A DNA stretch of 64,000 bases, from positions 1 to 64,000 of the forward strand of contig MHZT01000024.1 of NCBI GenBank assembly GCA_001828855.1. Direction: 5' to 3'. Source of the DNA: Rhodobacterales bacterium RIFCSPHIGHO2_02_FULL_62_130 (GTDB taxonomy: Bacteria; Pseudomonadota; Alphaproteobacteria; Rhodobacterales; Rhodobacteraceae). The translations under genes were made by a program, and so were the position numbers. This document shows positions 25,847-34,187 of this stretch, one piece after another. The number at the start of each line of letters is the position of its first letter. Position 1 is the first letter of the stretch. The notes under the pieces are model-generated. The model saw only the letters and a list, made by a program, of their open reading frames with translations, was not told where the DNA came from and made no database searches.

Positions 25847-25968
25847 GGTAGCTATTCCTCCCTTGGCTCCCTTGCCCAAAGGTTAGCAGGAGACAGCTTC
25901 GGTCTGGTCGGCTGAATGTCTTGCCTGCCCGTTTGCAAACCGCTCAAAAACATGGCTTATTTTCAGGT

Positions 25969-25984
25969 GTTCGGGTTTCCGAAC
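25969..25984. promoter_or_regulatory. Dyad upstream of aioBA, candidate AioR site
   Basis: GTTCGGGTTTCCGAAC is a 6-4-6 perfect inverted repeat about 125 bp upstream of the aioB start, in the 171-bp gap after aioR. A second, shorter palindrome GTTTGCAAAC lies at 25931-25940. I found no convincing -24/-12 (sigma-54) element in this gap. Confidence 0.5.
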
Positions 25985-26017
25985 ATGCCAATGACCAGAA
26001 GTCAGGCGCTTGCCCAG

Positions 26018-27226
26018 TCAAAGACCAAGCTTCTGCATCTTCTCCCACAGCGTGGTCCGGGAGACCCGCAGAAGCTTTGCCGCCTCGCCGACCTGGCCCC
26101 CGGTTCTCTCCAGTGCAGCCGCGATTTGCGACCGCTCGGCTGCATCTCGCACCTCGGCAAGGGATCGTAGCCCTGCATCTCCGGCGCGCTCTGGAAACAG
26201 GTCCGATGTCAGCACAAGATCACCAACTGCAGCCTCGACAGCACGCAGCAATCTAGCGCGCAGCTCGCGACCATTGCCCGGCCAGTCATGCGCCCGGATG
26301 GCCTCTTCGGCGGACGCGGCAATGCCGGTCAGCAGAACTACCCTGCGGGCATTCATCGCGGGAAAAAGCCGGGCCGCAAGCCAGACAGCATCTTCCGGCC
26401 GCTCGGCCAGAGCCGGGATGACGATTTCATGGGAGGTCAGGAGCGACTGGAGGTCGGACCGAAAATGATCAGCCCCCTTTTCCTCAAGCCGCAGCCCGGC
26501 AGTAGCGATGAGCCGGAAGTCTCTCTCTCTGAGACTGGCCAGCAGTAGGCCTTGGCTATCCGAGGGGAGGCGACCGATGCCAACGATGATCAAGCTTCCC
26601 TCGCCGACGTCAGCGATGGCCCTGGCGAGCGTCTCGTTTTCAACTGGCCCCGCCAAAGCGTCGAGGATGATTGCAGGGGCCGCGCGTCGGTCGGAATGAT
26701 CGTGAATGCGCCGGGCAAGCCGGAGTTTACCAAGCCCAGGGCCACCCCGCAGGAGAACATGTGAAGCGCGGCCTGCCGCATCGCTCACTTGCCGGTCGAC
26801 CGCTCGGGCTACGTCGGAAATACCGGTTTCGGGGGGCATCTCCTGATCGGCGCGCGGCTGCATCACTTGGGTCAAGCGGGTAAGGAACTGGCCGATGTCG
26901 AAGGGCTTGGCGATGTAATCCAACGCGCCGGAGCGGATCAGACGCACCGCCTGATCAATTGACCCCTGACCCGTGATGAACAGGAACGGCGGTGGGTGTC
27001 CGGTCCTTGTCAGGGTCTCGTAGAGGTCTTCGCCCGTGCCATCTGGCAGCCGGATATCGCAGATAACGGCATCGACCGGCTTTCTGGGCGTGCGGATCGC
27101 GGGTAGGGCGCGCAGGATATGGCGGTGCCAGTGAACCTCGGCGCCCTCTAGTTCCAGACGCTGAACGAGCGAGGCCCCCATGATTTCGTCGTCCTCGACC
27201 AGGACAATGCGTCTGCCTTCAAGCAT
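26018..27226 (-). CDS. aioR: AioR-like response regulator with degenerate AAA+ domain
   Basis: 402 residues. Receiver domain with the phosphoacceptor D57 (VICDIRLPDG), then an NtrC-type central region, then a Fis-type helix-turn-helix at the C-terminus (GGQVGEAAKLLRVSRTTLWEKM). The Walker A remnant GGPGLGKL is at 161-168. The GAFTGA loop that contacts sigma-54 is missing, and the Walker B position reads GSLIIVGIGRL without the acidic pair. It probably activates aioBA without sigma-54 or ATP hydrolysis. It overlaps the kinase gene by 8 bp. Confidence 0.9.
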   Translation of the reverse strand: MLEGRRIVLVEDDEIMGASLVQRLELEGAEVHWHRHILRALPAIRTPRKPVDAVICDIRLPDGTGEDLYETLTRTGHPPPFLFITGQGSIDQAVRLIRSGALDYIAKPFDIGQFLTRLTQVMQPRADQEMPPETGISDVARAVDRQVSDAAGRASHVLLRGGPGLGKLRLARRIHDHSDRRAAPAIILDALAGPVENETLARAIADVGEGSLIIVGIGRLPSDSQGLLLASLRERDFRLIATAGLRLEEKGADHFRSDLQSLLTSHEIVIPALAERPEDAVWLAARLFPAMNARRVVLLTGIAASAEEAIRAHDWPGNGRELRARLLRAVEAAVGDLVLTSDLFPERAGDAGLRSLAEVRDAAERSQIAAALERTGGQVGEAAKLLRVSRTTLWEKMQKLGL

Positions 27227-28646
27227 CGCTACTGTCCTTCATCGGCAAAATGACGCGGACGTATGTCCGGGCATCCTTGCGCTCGTGCTGGATTTCCCCC
27301 CCAAGCCCGCGCACCAGATCGTGCACGAGGCGCAGACCCACGCCGCCGCCCGGCGGCAGGGGGCCTGATGCCAGCAATCGGTCGAGATCAGCCTGGCCCA
27401 AGCCAGGACCACTGTCTGTAACCTCAATGGCAAGACGGTCCTGTTCCGCAGCTACGGATAGACCCACAATACCATTCTGTCCTGCCGCGGCACCAGCGTT
27501 GAGAAGGAGGTTCAGCACCACCTGACGCACGGGCGCGGCTGGAAACCTTGCCAACTCATCCTGTCCCGCTTCCGCTTTCCAGGTCAGAGATTGCGCGCGG
27601 CTGGATACTTCCGGTTCGAAGAGAAGCTTGAGGTCTTCCAGGTCTTCGCGTCGGAGCACCTGGCCGATGCGATCAAGGCGGTTCTCATCAAGAATCGCGC
27701 GGGTGACGTCTCGCAAATGCGACAACCCACGTAGCATCAGTTCTGCGGATTGGCGCACAACCTCCGGACGGTCCGAATAAGTGCGGATGGTGTCCGCTGC
27801 ATTGAGGAGACCTCCCAGCGGGTTGTTCACCTCATGCGCCAGCGAAGACGAAAGGCGCCCGAGGCTGACGAAGCGTTCACGCTCGGCCAAGCGACGCTCG
27901 GCCTCGGCGCGGCTTTCGACAGCCGTGGTCATCCGGTTGTACGTGAGGATCAAACGCGACAGGCCGGGGTCGCCTCGGGGAATATCCGCCTCGGAAATCG
28001 GGCGGGGTGCGCCTTTGGAATCGTCCATCGCCAGCACCAACGTGCCGACTGGTCGCAGGATCCGGGCAACCGCCAGCCAGCCGCCGAATGCGAGAAGGGC
28101 CGTTGCAGCCGCGTTTCCGAACAAGAGCCACATCGAGACATTCCGACGCTCGGTCAGCAGGTCGGTCACATCAAGCTCGGTCACGATCTGACCGATCTGG
28201 CGTCCCTGAAAGAGGAGCGGTGCCATGACCCGAAGCGTGGAGTCACCGGTCATCCGGATGGCGTCCGGTGGCACCGCGTTTACCTCGAAGCCCGCAACAG
28301 CTTCCCCTACTGGTGCACGTCGCGGATCGGTTGCGGCAAGGATGCGCCCGCGCTCGTCCGCCACGATCGACAGCAGCAGGCGTTGACCATCATAGGCAGA
28401 GCGGGCCCGGTCCAGAATGTCATAGACCTCCCAGACATCCTGCCGCAAAACGGAGGGCCCAAGGGCCACGGACAAGCCTTCGACATGCAGCCGCGCGGTC
28501 TCTGACAGACGCGCATCCTGAACGCGGCCCAAAGCCGAAAGGACGCTTTGGCTCGCAAGAAAACCCAACAGCACCATTAGGCCGGCCATCACAAGTGGCA
28601 CGCGCAAAGTTACGGGCAGATCGCGAAAGCGGGGCACGGCTCTCAT
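27219..28646 (-). CDS. aioS: AioS-like sensor histidine kinase
   Basis: 475 residues. Two membrane segments (about 13-36 and 170-193) enclose a periplasmic sensor region, followed by a HAMP-like linker. The HisKA box is LAHEVNNPLGG with phosphoacceptor H271, and the HATPase domain has NLLLNAGAAA and DSGPGLG. In the Aio system the kinase senses arsenite through periplasmic AioX and phosphorylates AioR. Its ATG overlaps the aioX stop, so the three genes are coupled. Confidence 0.92.
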   Translation of the reverse strand: MRAVPRFRDLPVTLRVPLVMAGLMVLLGFLASQSVLSALGRVQDARLSETARLHVEGLSVALGPSVLRQDVWEVYDILDRARSAYDGQRLLLSIVADERGRILAATDPRRAPVGEAVAGFEVNAVPPDAIRMTGDSTLRVMAPLLFQGRQIGQIVTELDVTDLLTERRNVSMWLLFGNAAATALLAFGGWLAVARILRPVGTLVLAMDDSKGAPRPISEADIPRGDPGLSRLILTYNRMTTAVESRAEAERRLAERERFVSLGRLSSSLAHEVNNPLGGLLNAADTIRTYSDRPEVVRQSAELMLRGLSHLRDVTRAILDENRLDRIGQVLRREDLEDLKLLFEPEVSSRAQSLTWKAEAGQDELARFPAAPVRQVVLNLLLNAGAAAGQNGIVGLSVAAEQDRLAIEVTDSGPGLGQADLDRLLASGPLPPGGGVGLRLVHDLVRGLGGEIQHERKDARTYVRVILPMKDSSDA

Positions 28647-29503
28647 CCGTCCGCCAAGATTGCCATGCGGGCAGCGATCCCTTCGAACAGCGCATCTTCC
28701 CCCGGAATAATCCCGTCAAGGCTCAGAAGCTTCAGCGCCTGCTTGCCGAGTGGATTGTCCGAGAGAGCCAAAAGGGCAGTCCGGCACGCCTGAACGGACG
28801 GGTCGTCCATGCGATCCTTCCGCGCGACCATTGGGGGGAAACCCAGCCATTCCGAGCGGGCGATGACCTTCGTTTGGGCAGTCAGCTCCGGCTCTGCCAC
28901 GCTGAGGGCTTCCCACACATAGCCGTCCACGCTGCCGGATCTCGTCAGGCCTCCCGCGACGGAACGAACAACGTTGCGGTGGCCATAGGTGAAGATCACC
29001 CTGGAAAAGAACTCCTCAGGCGTTTGGTGGTCGCCGGCGAGGTCGGAAGCCGTGACGAGAAAACCGGAATTGCTGTCAGGATCAGAGAAGGCGTGCGCAG
29101 CACCACGCAGATCTGACAAGGTCTTTGCCGCGTCGTCCTTGCCGACGATCAGGTAGGATTGATAGAGCGGCTGTCCTCTCCAGACCGGCACGCCGAGCAG
29201 CGAGAGTTCGGTCCGATGCTGAAGATAAGGAAAACCGCAGGTCCAGGCGGCATCGACGGAGCCGTCGAGCAGGGCGCCAGAAATCTCCTGATAGGTTCGC
29301 CGCTGGACGAGTTCGATCTCTTGTCCCATGCCTTGCGATAAAGCGAGCCGAAGGGCATCGATGACTGCGGCGTCATTGTCGAGGAAGACTGGCGTCAGGG
29401 CAAACTTGAAGGGCGCGGGGCCTTGAGCCCAGCCTCTTGTACCAACGAAAGGCGCGGCCACGGCAGCCGCACCAAAAAGCACCGCGCGGCGTGTGCTTTG
29501 CAT
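28643..29503 (-). CDS. aioX: AioX-like periplasmic arsenite-binding protein
   Basis: 286 residues from the ATG at 29501-29503, preceded by GAGGAC; the upstream extension covers the arsR promoter region. A twin-arginine-like signal (TRRAVLFGAAA...GWAQ) leads to a PhnD-type periplasmic binding fold. C89 in WTCGFPY fits the cysteine required for arsenite sensing in AioX proteins. It starts the aioX-S-R-B-A unit and is divergent from arsR-acr3-arsH. Confidence 0.92.
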   Translation of the reverse strand: MQSTRRAVLFGAAAVAAPFVGTRGWAQGPAPFKFALTPVFLDNDAAVIDALRLALSQGMGQEIELVQRRTYQEISGALLDGSVDAAWTCGFPYLQHRTELSLLGVPVWRGQPLYQSYLIVGKDDAAKTLSDLRGAAHAFSDPDSNSGFLVTASDLAGDHQTPEEFFSRVIFTYGHRNVVRSVAGGLTRSGSVDGYVWEALSVAEPELTAQTKVIARSEWLGFPPMVARKDRMDDPSVQACRTALLALSDNPLGKQALKLLSLDGIIPGEDALFEGIAARMAILADG

Positions 29504-29587
29504 CTTTGTCCTCCTCGCGGCGCGTCTCCCCTCGCACCAACTTCGATGTCCTGCATCCTTGAACAAGCTTGTCCTATGGCGCACGAA

Positions 29588-29603
29588 ATCGTAAATCGAC
29601 GAT
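29588..29603. promoter_or_regulatory. Candidate ArsR operator before arsR-acr3-arsH
   Basis: ATCGT and ACGAT half-sites separated by 6 bp form an inverted repeat 33 bases upstream of the arsR start, within the divergent aioX/arsR region. The site is AT-rich compared with the surroundings, as expected of an ArsR-type operator. Weak on its own. Confidence 0.4.
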
Positions 29604-29636
29604 ATACGGAAACGGATCGGCTTGGAAAGCGTCCAG

Positions 29637-29960
29637 ATGGCAACAGACGAAACGACCACCGCCGCTTTGGCGAAAGCGCTTGCGCATCCGGCACGTATCC
29701 GGATCCTCCGCCTGCTTCAGGCGACGCCCGGCTGTATTGGCGGTGAGATCGTCGGGGCGGTCGGTCTGGCACAATCGACGGTGTCAGAGCATCTGCGTAT
29801 CCTGAAGGCTGCGGGCGTGATCACCGGTGAGATTGACGGGCCGCGGGTCTGCTACGCGCTGAACCCGGCCGCACTCGCCCCGCTTGCCGAACTGATCATG
29901 GGCCTTACCCCACCACCCAATGGAGCCTGCTGCATTCCAGGCCAAAAGGAAACTGCATGA
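29637..29960 (+). CDS. arsR: ArsR-family repressor (acr3 operon)
   Basis: 107 residues from the ATG at 29637; a TTG 15 bases upstream is an alternative. A winged helix ([30 protein letters not shown]) is followed by RVCYALNP. Cysteines at about 32, 84 and the pair CC near 102 could bind As(III); the CVC motif of classical ArsR is absent. Its stop overlaps the acr3 start (ATGA). It should repress acr3 and arsH until arsenite binds. Confidence 0.9.
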   Translation: MATDETTTAALAKALAHPARIRILRLLQATPGCIGGEIVGAVGLAQSTVSEHLRILKAAGVITGEIDGPRVCYALNPAALAPLAELIMGLTPPPNGACCIPGQKETA

Positions 29961-30976
29961 GTCTCTTTGAACGCTGGCTTACCCTTTGGGTCGCCCTGTG
30001 CATTTTTGCGGGCCTGCTTCTGGGCAACCTGATGCCCGATCTGTTCGCTGCCCTGGCCGGTCTTGAATACGCCTCGGTCAATCTTGTCGTGGCGATACTG
30101 ATCTGGGCTATGGTCTATCCGATGATGATCGCCATCGACTTCGGGTCGCTGAAGGACGTCGGGCGCAGACCAAAGGGATTGGTCATCACGCTGGTCATCA
30201 ACTGGCTGATCAAGCCGTTCACCATGGCCGCCCTTGGCGTGCTGTTCTTCAACCACCTCTTTGTTGGTCTGATCGACCCGGCCAAGGCCCCGGAATACAT
30301 TGCAGGCCTTATTCTCTTGGGCGCAGCCCCCTGCACCGCGATGGTCTTTGTCTGGTCGCAGCTGACCAAGGGCGACCCGAACTACACGCTGGTGCAGGTC
30401 AGTGTGAATGACCTCGTCATGGTGGTGGCCTTCGCCCCCATCGTGGCCTTCCTCTTGGGAGTGACCGATATCAACGTCCCTTGGGAGACGCTGATCCTTT
30501 CTGTCGTCCTCTACATCGTTATCCCACTGATCGCTGGGGCACTCACGCGGCGCGCCCTGATATCGCGCGGCGGTGAGGCTGCCCTCAGCGCCTTTACCGC
30601 CCGGATCAAGCCAGCCTCAGTTCTCGGGCTCCTACTAACCGTCGTGCTTCTGTTCGGGTTTCAGGGACAGGTGATCATCGCAGAGCCCCTGTTGATTGCC
30701 TTGATCGCCGTGCCGATCATCATTCAGTCCTATGGCATCTTCGCGCTCGGGTATGCTTGGGCTTTTGCGTGGAAGCTGCCGCACAAGGTGGCGGCTCCTT
30801 GCGCGTTGATCGGGACGTCGAACTTCTTTGAGTTGGCCGTGGCAGTGGCCATCGGCCTCTTTGGCCTGAACTCCGGTGCCGCATTGGCCACGGTGGTCGG
30901 CGTCCTTGTCGAAGTACCGGTGATGCTGTCGCTCGTAGCCTTTGCCAACCGCACCCGCGACAGGTTCCCAGCATGA
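29957..30976 (+). CDS. acr3: ACR3-family arsenite efflux permease
   Basis: 339 residues with ten membrane segments. The essential cysteine is C126 in [13 protein letters not shown] and the essential glutamate E305 in [11 protein letters not shown], both standard for ACR3 carriers. It extrudes arsenite (and possibly antimonite) across the inner membrane. Coupled by 4-bp overlaps to arsR before it and arsH after it. Confidence 0.95.
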   Translation: MSLFERWLTLWVALCIFAGLLLGNLMPDLFAALAGLEYASVNLVVAILIWAMVYPMMIAIDFGSLKDVGRRPKGLVITLVINWLIKPFTMAALGVLFFNHLFVGLIDPAKAPEYIAGLILLGAAPCTAMVFVWSQLTKGDPNYTLVQVSVNDLVMVVAFAPIVAFLLGVTDINVPWETLILSVVLYIVIPLIAGALTRRALISRGGEAALSAFTARIKPASVLGLLLTVVLLFGFQGQVIIAEPLLIALIAVPIIIQSYGIFALGYAWAFAWKLPHKVAAPCALIGTSNFFELAVAVAIGLFGLNSGAALATVVGVLVEVPVMLSLVAFANRTRDRFPA

Positions 30977-31689
30977 CCGATACCCCCAATATCGACGACG
31001 CGCTATTCCCCGGCATTGACGAGGCGGCGCTGATGACCCCGCCGCACAAGACGCACGCCCCGCGCATCCTGATCCTTTACGGCTCGCTTCGTCCGCGCAG
31101 TTTCAGCCGGCTGTCGGGTGAAGAGGCCGGACGCATCCTTACGCGGCTTGGGGCGGATGTGCGGTTCTTCAACCCCTCAGGGCTGCCGCTGGTCGATGAC
31201 GGGGTGGACGCGACGCACCCCAAGGTCCGCGAGTTGCGCGATTTGGTGGCATGGAGCGAGGGGATGGTGTGGTCCTCGCCCGAACGTCACGGCTCGATGA
31301 CCGGACTGATGAAGACACAGATCGACTGGATTCCGCTGTCCGACGGTGCGGTGCGTCCAACCCAAGGCAAAACACTGGCGGTCATGCAAGTCTCGGGCGG
31401 ATCGCAAAGCTTCAACGCGGTCAACCAGATGCGCATTCTGGGGCGCTGGATGCGGCTGATCACCATTCCTAACCATTCCTCGATCCCCAAGGCGTTTCAG
31501 GAGTTTGACGCCGAAGGCAGGATGCGCCCTTCGCCGCTTTACGACCGGATCGTGGATGTGATGGAAGAACTGATGAAGTTCACCCTGCTGACGCGCGACC
31601 GGGCGGATTACCTTGTTGATCGCTATTCCGAACGCAAGGAAAGCGCCGAGGCCCTGATGACGCGGGTGAACCTGTCGGCCGCCATATGA
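30973..31689 (+). CDS. arsH: ArsH NADPH-dependent FMN reductase / organoarsenical oxidase
   Basis: 238 residues. The flavodoxin-like FMN-binding segment [15 protein letters not shown] starts near residue 34; [20 protein letters not shown] and [13 protein letters not shown] are typical ArsH motifs. ArsH oxidises trivalent organoarsenicals to less toxic pentavalent forms. It overlaps acr3 by ATGA and ends 2 bp from the convergent TauE/SafE gene. A broken copy of its 3' end occurs at 32578-32664. Confidence 0.94.
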   Translation: MTDTPNIDDALFPGIDEAALMTPPHKTHAPRILILYGSLRPRSFSRLSGEEAGRILTRLGADVRFFNPSGLPLVDDGVDATHPKVRELRDLVAWSEGMVWSSPERHGSMTGLMKTQIDWIPLSDGAVRPTQGKTLAVMQVSGGSQSFNAVNQMRILGRWMRLITIPNHSSIPKAFQEFDAEGRMRPSPLYDRIVDVMEELMKFTLLTRDRADYLVDRYSERKESAEALMTRVNLSAAI

Positions 31690-31691
31690 TC

Positions 31692-32486
31692 TCAGCCGTG
31701 ACGCCAGACTTTGACGGAGGATACCAGCAGGATAGCGACCAGCACCGGCAGCAGCACAGCCTCGGGCACGATCCCCAGAAGTTGGCCGCCGATGGCGACG
31801 CCGATCACTGAACCCAGTGCCATGAACAGCACGAAGCCCCGGTTGCGCGCCAGGACCGTGAAGCTGTCGTCCTGACTGTATCGCGCGAACCCGACCAGCA
31901 TGGTCGGCAGGCTGATGGCCAGCGACAGGCTGCCTGCAAGTTTGAGATCGATCCCGAACAGAAGGACCAGCGTAGGGATCAGAAGCTCACCCCCCGCAAC
32001 GCCCATCAGCGAAGCCACGATGCCGATGCCGAACCCCGCGACAAGCCCCGCAACGATCTGCGCAGGTCCGGTGACAAGGGCAGCGGGCGACAGGCTCGTG
32101 CTGTGGCTGAGTGCCAGGACTGCCGCGATCAGTACCAAAAGCCCGGCCAGAACGCGATAGAGAGTGCGAGATTTCATCCGAACGGCCAGCCCGGCGCCGA
32201 TCCATGCGCCAAGAAGGCTTCCCGCGAGAAGGTTCAGGATGATCGGCCATTCGGCCAGCACCTGATCCAGCGGCACGGTTCCCGCCCGGAACGGTAGCGC
32301 TGTGGCCACCACAATCAGACTGGTGGCTTTGTTCAGGATCACAGCTTCCAAGGCCGCAAAGCCAAACAGGCCGATCAAGAGTGGCAGGCGGAACTCTGCC
32401 CCGCCAAGGCCGATCAGCCCGCCAACAAGGCCGACGGCCGCCCCAGCCAATACGATCCGCGGCCATCCGACCATGCCTGCCCCCAA
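31692..32486 (-). CDS. TauE/SafE-family membrane permease
   Basis: 264 residues with eight membrane segments and the two internally repeated glycine-rich halves of the TauE/SafE family (GGLIGLGGAEFRLPLLIGLF and VASLMGVAGGELLIPTLVLLFG). Members export sulfite, sulfonates or related anions. In ars clusters its substrate is unknown. It is convergent to arsH and may be transcribed from the region holding two gene remnants. Confidence 0.88.
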   Translation of the reverse strand: MGAGMVGWPRIVLAGAAVGLVGGLIGLGGAEFRLPLLIGLFGFAALEAVILNKATSLIVVATALPFRAGTVPLDQVLAEWPIILNLLAGSLLGAWIGAGLAVRMKSRTLYRVLAGLLVLIAAVLALSHSTSLSPAALVTGPAQIVAGLVAGFGIGIVASLMGVAGGELLIPTLVLLFGIDLKLAGSLSLAISLPTMLVGFARYSQDDSFTVLARNRGFVLFMALGSVIGVAIGGQLLGIVPEAVLLPVLVAILLVSSVKVWRHG

Positions 32487-32495
32487 ATGACCCTG

Positions 32496-32597
32496 TCACA
32501 CCTTGCGACGCAGGCTTCCCTCGAGCGGCACGGCACCTGACAGGGTGTTCGAGATGGTGCCGTATTTCAAGATGCTGCTGTGCGAAAAGCGCAGCCG
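32496..32597 (-). pseudogene. Remnant: 3' end of an OsmC-family gene
   Basis: About 33 codons ending in TGA at 32496-32498 read ILKYGTISNTLSGAVPLEGSLRRKV, almost identical to the last residues of the intact OsmC protein encoded at 33548. An in-frame TAG lies at 32598-32600 and similarity ends there. It is a second, diverged copy (for example GSLRRKV against GTLTRKV), not a simple recent duplication. Together with the intact gene it brackets the CDF transporter gene. Confidence 0.8.
32539..32574. repeat. Direct repeat flanking the CDF gene (copy 1; copy 2 at 33591-33626)
   Basis: Thirty-six bases here match 33591-33626 with three mismatches, in the same orientation. Both encode the C-terminal part of OsmC-family proteins. 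The CDF transporter gene lies between them. Confidence 0.85.
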
Positions 32598-32664
32598 CTA
32601 TTTCGAACGCAAGGGATTCTCTGAAGCCCTGAAAGAGCGGTTGAATCCTTCGGCCGTGACGTAA
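32578..32664 (+). pseudogene. Remnant: 3' end of an arsH-like gene
   Basis: The frame ending TAA at 32662-32664 reads RYFERKGFSEALKERLNPSAVT, which lines up with the end of ArsH ([22 protein letters not shown]) with about half of the positions identical. There is no start or upstream arsH sequence: the homology stops where the OsmC remnant begins. The two tails meet head-on at about 32590-32597. Confidence 0.65.
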
Positions 32665-33543
32665 TCAAGCTGCTCTGTCGCAGGGGCGGCCTTCCAGTTG
32701 CAGTGTGACATTGGCGATGCCATGCGCCTCGGCCAAGGCATCGGTCACCCGGTCGATGAAGGCGTCGGGGTCGGCTCCCTGCCAGACCAGATGCACAGCC
32801 AGCGCGGTGCGCGTGGTGGACAGTGGCCAGATGTGCAGGTCGTGCAGGCCCTGCACGCCATCCTGTCTCTCCAGCCAGTCTGCAATGGCAGCACGATCAA
32901 TCTCGAACGGCACACCATCAAGGCTCAGGTGCAGCGCCTCGCGGAATAATCCGGCGGCGGTAACGGCGATCAGCAGGCTGACCGCAATCGCCACGGCGGG
33001 GTCGAGCCAGTTCCATCCAGTCACCATGATCCCGGCCGCTGCCAGCACCACGGCGCCCGAAACCGCCGCATCTGCCGCCATGTGCAGGAACGCGCCCTTC
33101 GCGTTCAGATCGCCCTTGCGCGAAGACATGAACAAGAGCGCAGAGCCGGTGTTCACCCCGATCCCGATCAGGGCGACCAGCATCACCGTCAGGCCGGGCA
33201 CGGCGACTGGGTCAGACAGCCGCTGCACCGCCTCCCATGTCACCGCACCGACACCCACAAGAATGGCGATGGCATTGAGCAACGCGGCAAGGATCGTGGC
33301 CCGCCCCAGACCCCAGGTATGCCGCGCGGTGACCGCCCGCTTTGCGAGCACAGCCGCGCCCCAAGCGATCATTAGCCCGGCCACATCGGTCAGGTTGTGC
33401 GCCGCGTCGGCCAAGAGGGCGAGCGATCCGGTAATCCAGCCCGCAGAACCTTCCACGAGAACATAGGCCGCGTTCAGGCCAACGGCCCAGCGGAACGCAG
33501 GACCAAGATCGGCGGGCGGGCTGTGGTCATGATCGTGGGCCAT
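32665..33543 (-). CDS. Cation diffusion facilitator (CDF) divalent metal exporter
   Basis: 292 residues with a His-rich start (HDHDH) and six membrane segments. The metal site residues are in HNLTD (helix 2) and HMAADA (helix 5), giving a His/Asp pair in each helix, the pattern of Zn/Cd exporters such as CzcD/ZitB. A cytoplasmic C-terminal domain contains HDLHIWPL. It is the last gene of the arsR-permease-Trx-OsmC unit, 4 bp after OsmC, though its substrate is unlikely to be arsenic. Confidence 0.92.
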   Translation of the reverse strand: MAHDHDHSPPADLGPAFRWAVGLNAAYVLVEGSAGWITGSLALLADAAHNLTDVAGLMIAWGAAVLAKRAVTARHTWGLGRATILAALLNAIAILVGVGAVTWEAVQRLSDPVAVPGLTVMLVALIGIGVNTGSALLFMSSRKGDLNAKGAFLHMAADAAVSGAVVLAAAGIMVTGWNWLDPAVAIAVSLLIAVTAAGLFREALHLSLDGVPFEIDRAAIADWLERQDGVQGLHDLHIWPLSTTRTALAVHLVWQGADPDAFIDRVTDALAEAHGIANVTLQLEGRPCDRAA

Positions 33544-33547
33544 TTGG

Positions 33548-33952
33548 TCAGACCTTTCGGGTCAACGTGCCTTCCAATGGCACCGCCCCGGACAGCGTGT
33601 TCGAGATGGTGCCGTACTTCAGGATGTTGCGGTGCAGTAGGTCCAGCCGCTGGTCCGTCTCGGCACTTTCCACGGTGATCTGATAGCGGATCAGCGTCAG
33701 CTTAGGTGGCGCGTCCTGGCGGATCGCCTCCAACGCAACCTCGGCGCCGTCGATCTGGAATTGCAGCATCGGCGTCACCCGCTCGATCCCCTTCAGCATG
33801 CAGGCGGCAAGGGCAGACAGCAGCAGTTCCACCGGGTTCATCGCATCGCGCCGCCCGGCCATGTCGGTGTCCAGCACCACCTCGGCCTCTTTGGCCACCG
33901 CAAGGCTGCCGTGGCTGTCGATGCGGCGGGCGGAGACGCTATACTCCGTCAT
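33548..33952 (-). CDS. OsmC/Ohr-family protein
   Basis: 134 residues. The OsmC fold is marked by NPVELLLSALAACMLKGIERV with one central cysteine near residue 52, and a second resolving cysteine is not seen, so peroxidase activity is uncertain. OsmC proteins detoxify organic hydroperoxides. Its start overlaps the stop of the thioredoxin-like gene (ATGA). A remnant of a similar gene lies 1 kb downstream. Confidence 0.88.
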   Translation of the reverse strand: MTEYSVSARRIDSHGSLAVAKEAEVVLDTDMAGRRDAMNPVELLLSALAACMLKGIERVTPMLQFQIDGAEVALEAIRQDAPPKLTLIRYQITVESAETDQRLDLLHRNILKYGTISNTLSGAVPLEGTLTRKV

Positions 33953-34176
33953 AGCAGGCGCCCGATTTCTTCGGCGGTCAGCACCTTGCCCGCCGACAGC
34001 ACCTTTTCATCCACGACCAGGCCGGGCGTGGACATGATGCCATAGGCCGCGATTTCGGCAAAGTCGGTGACTTTGACGATCTGGGCGTCCTTGCCCGCCG
34101 CATCGGCCGCTGCTTTGGCGTTTTCGCCAAGCGTCACGCATTTCTTGCAGCCCGAGCCGAGGATCTTGATGATCAT
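33949..34176 (-). CDS. Small thioredoxin-like redox protein
   Basis: 75 residues from the ATG at 34174-34176, preceded by AAAGGA. It is a compact thioredoxin fold with the motif GCKKC (C10, C13) and cis-proline in STPGLVVDEKV, as in redox-active disulfide protein 2. The usual partner of this family is the DUF318/YraQ-type permease encoded directly upstream. It probably reduces the permease substrate or a cysteine pair in the permease. Confidence 0.9.
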   Translation of the reverse strand: MIIKILGSGCKKCVTLGENAKAAADAAGKDAQIVKVTDFAEIAAYGIMSTPGLVVDEKVLSAGKVLTAEEIGRLL

Positions 34177-34187
34177 GATCTGTCCTT

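Noticed and set aside
25880-26017. Sigma-54 (-24/-12) promoter before aioB
   Set aside because: The best candidate, near GGTTTGCAAACGGGC on the minus strand, has the wrong GG-to-GC spacing (11 instead of 10) and lacks the TGGCAC element.
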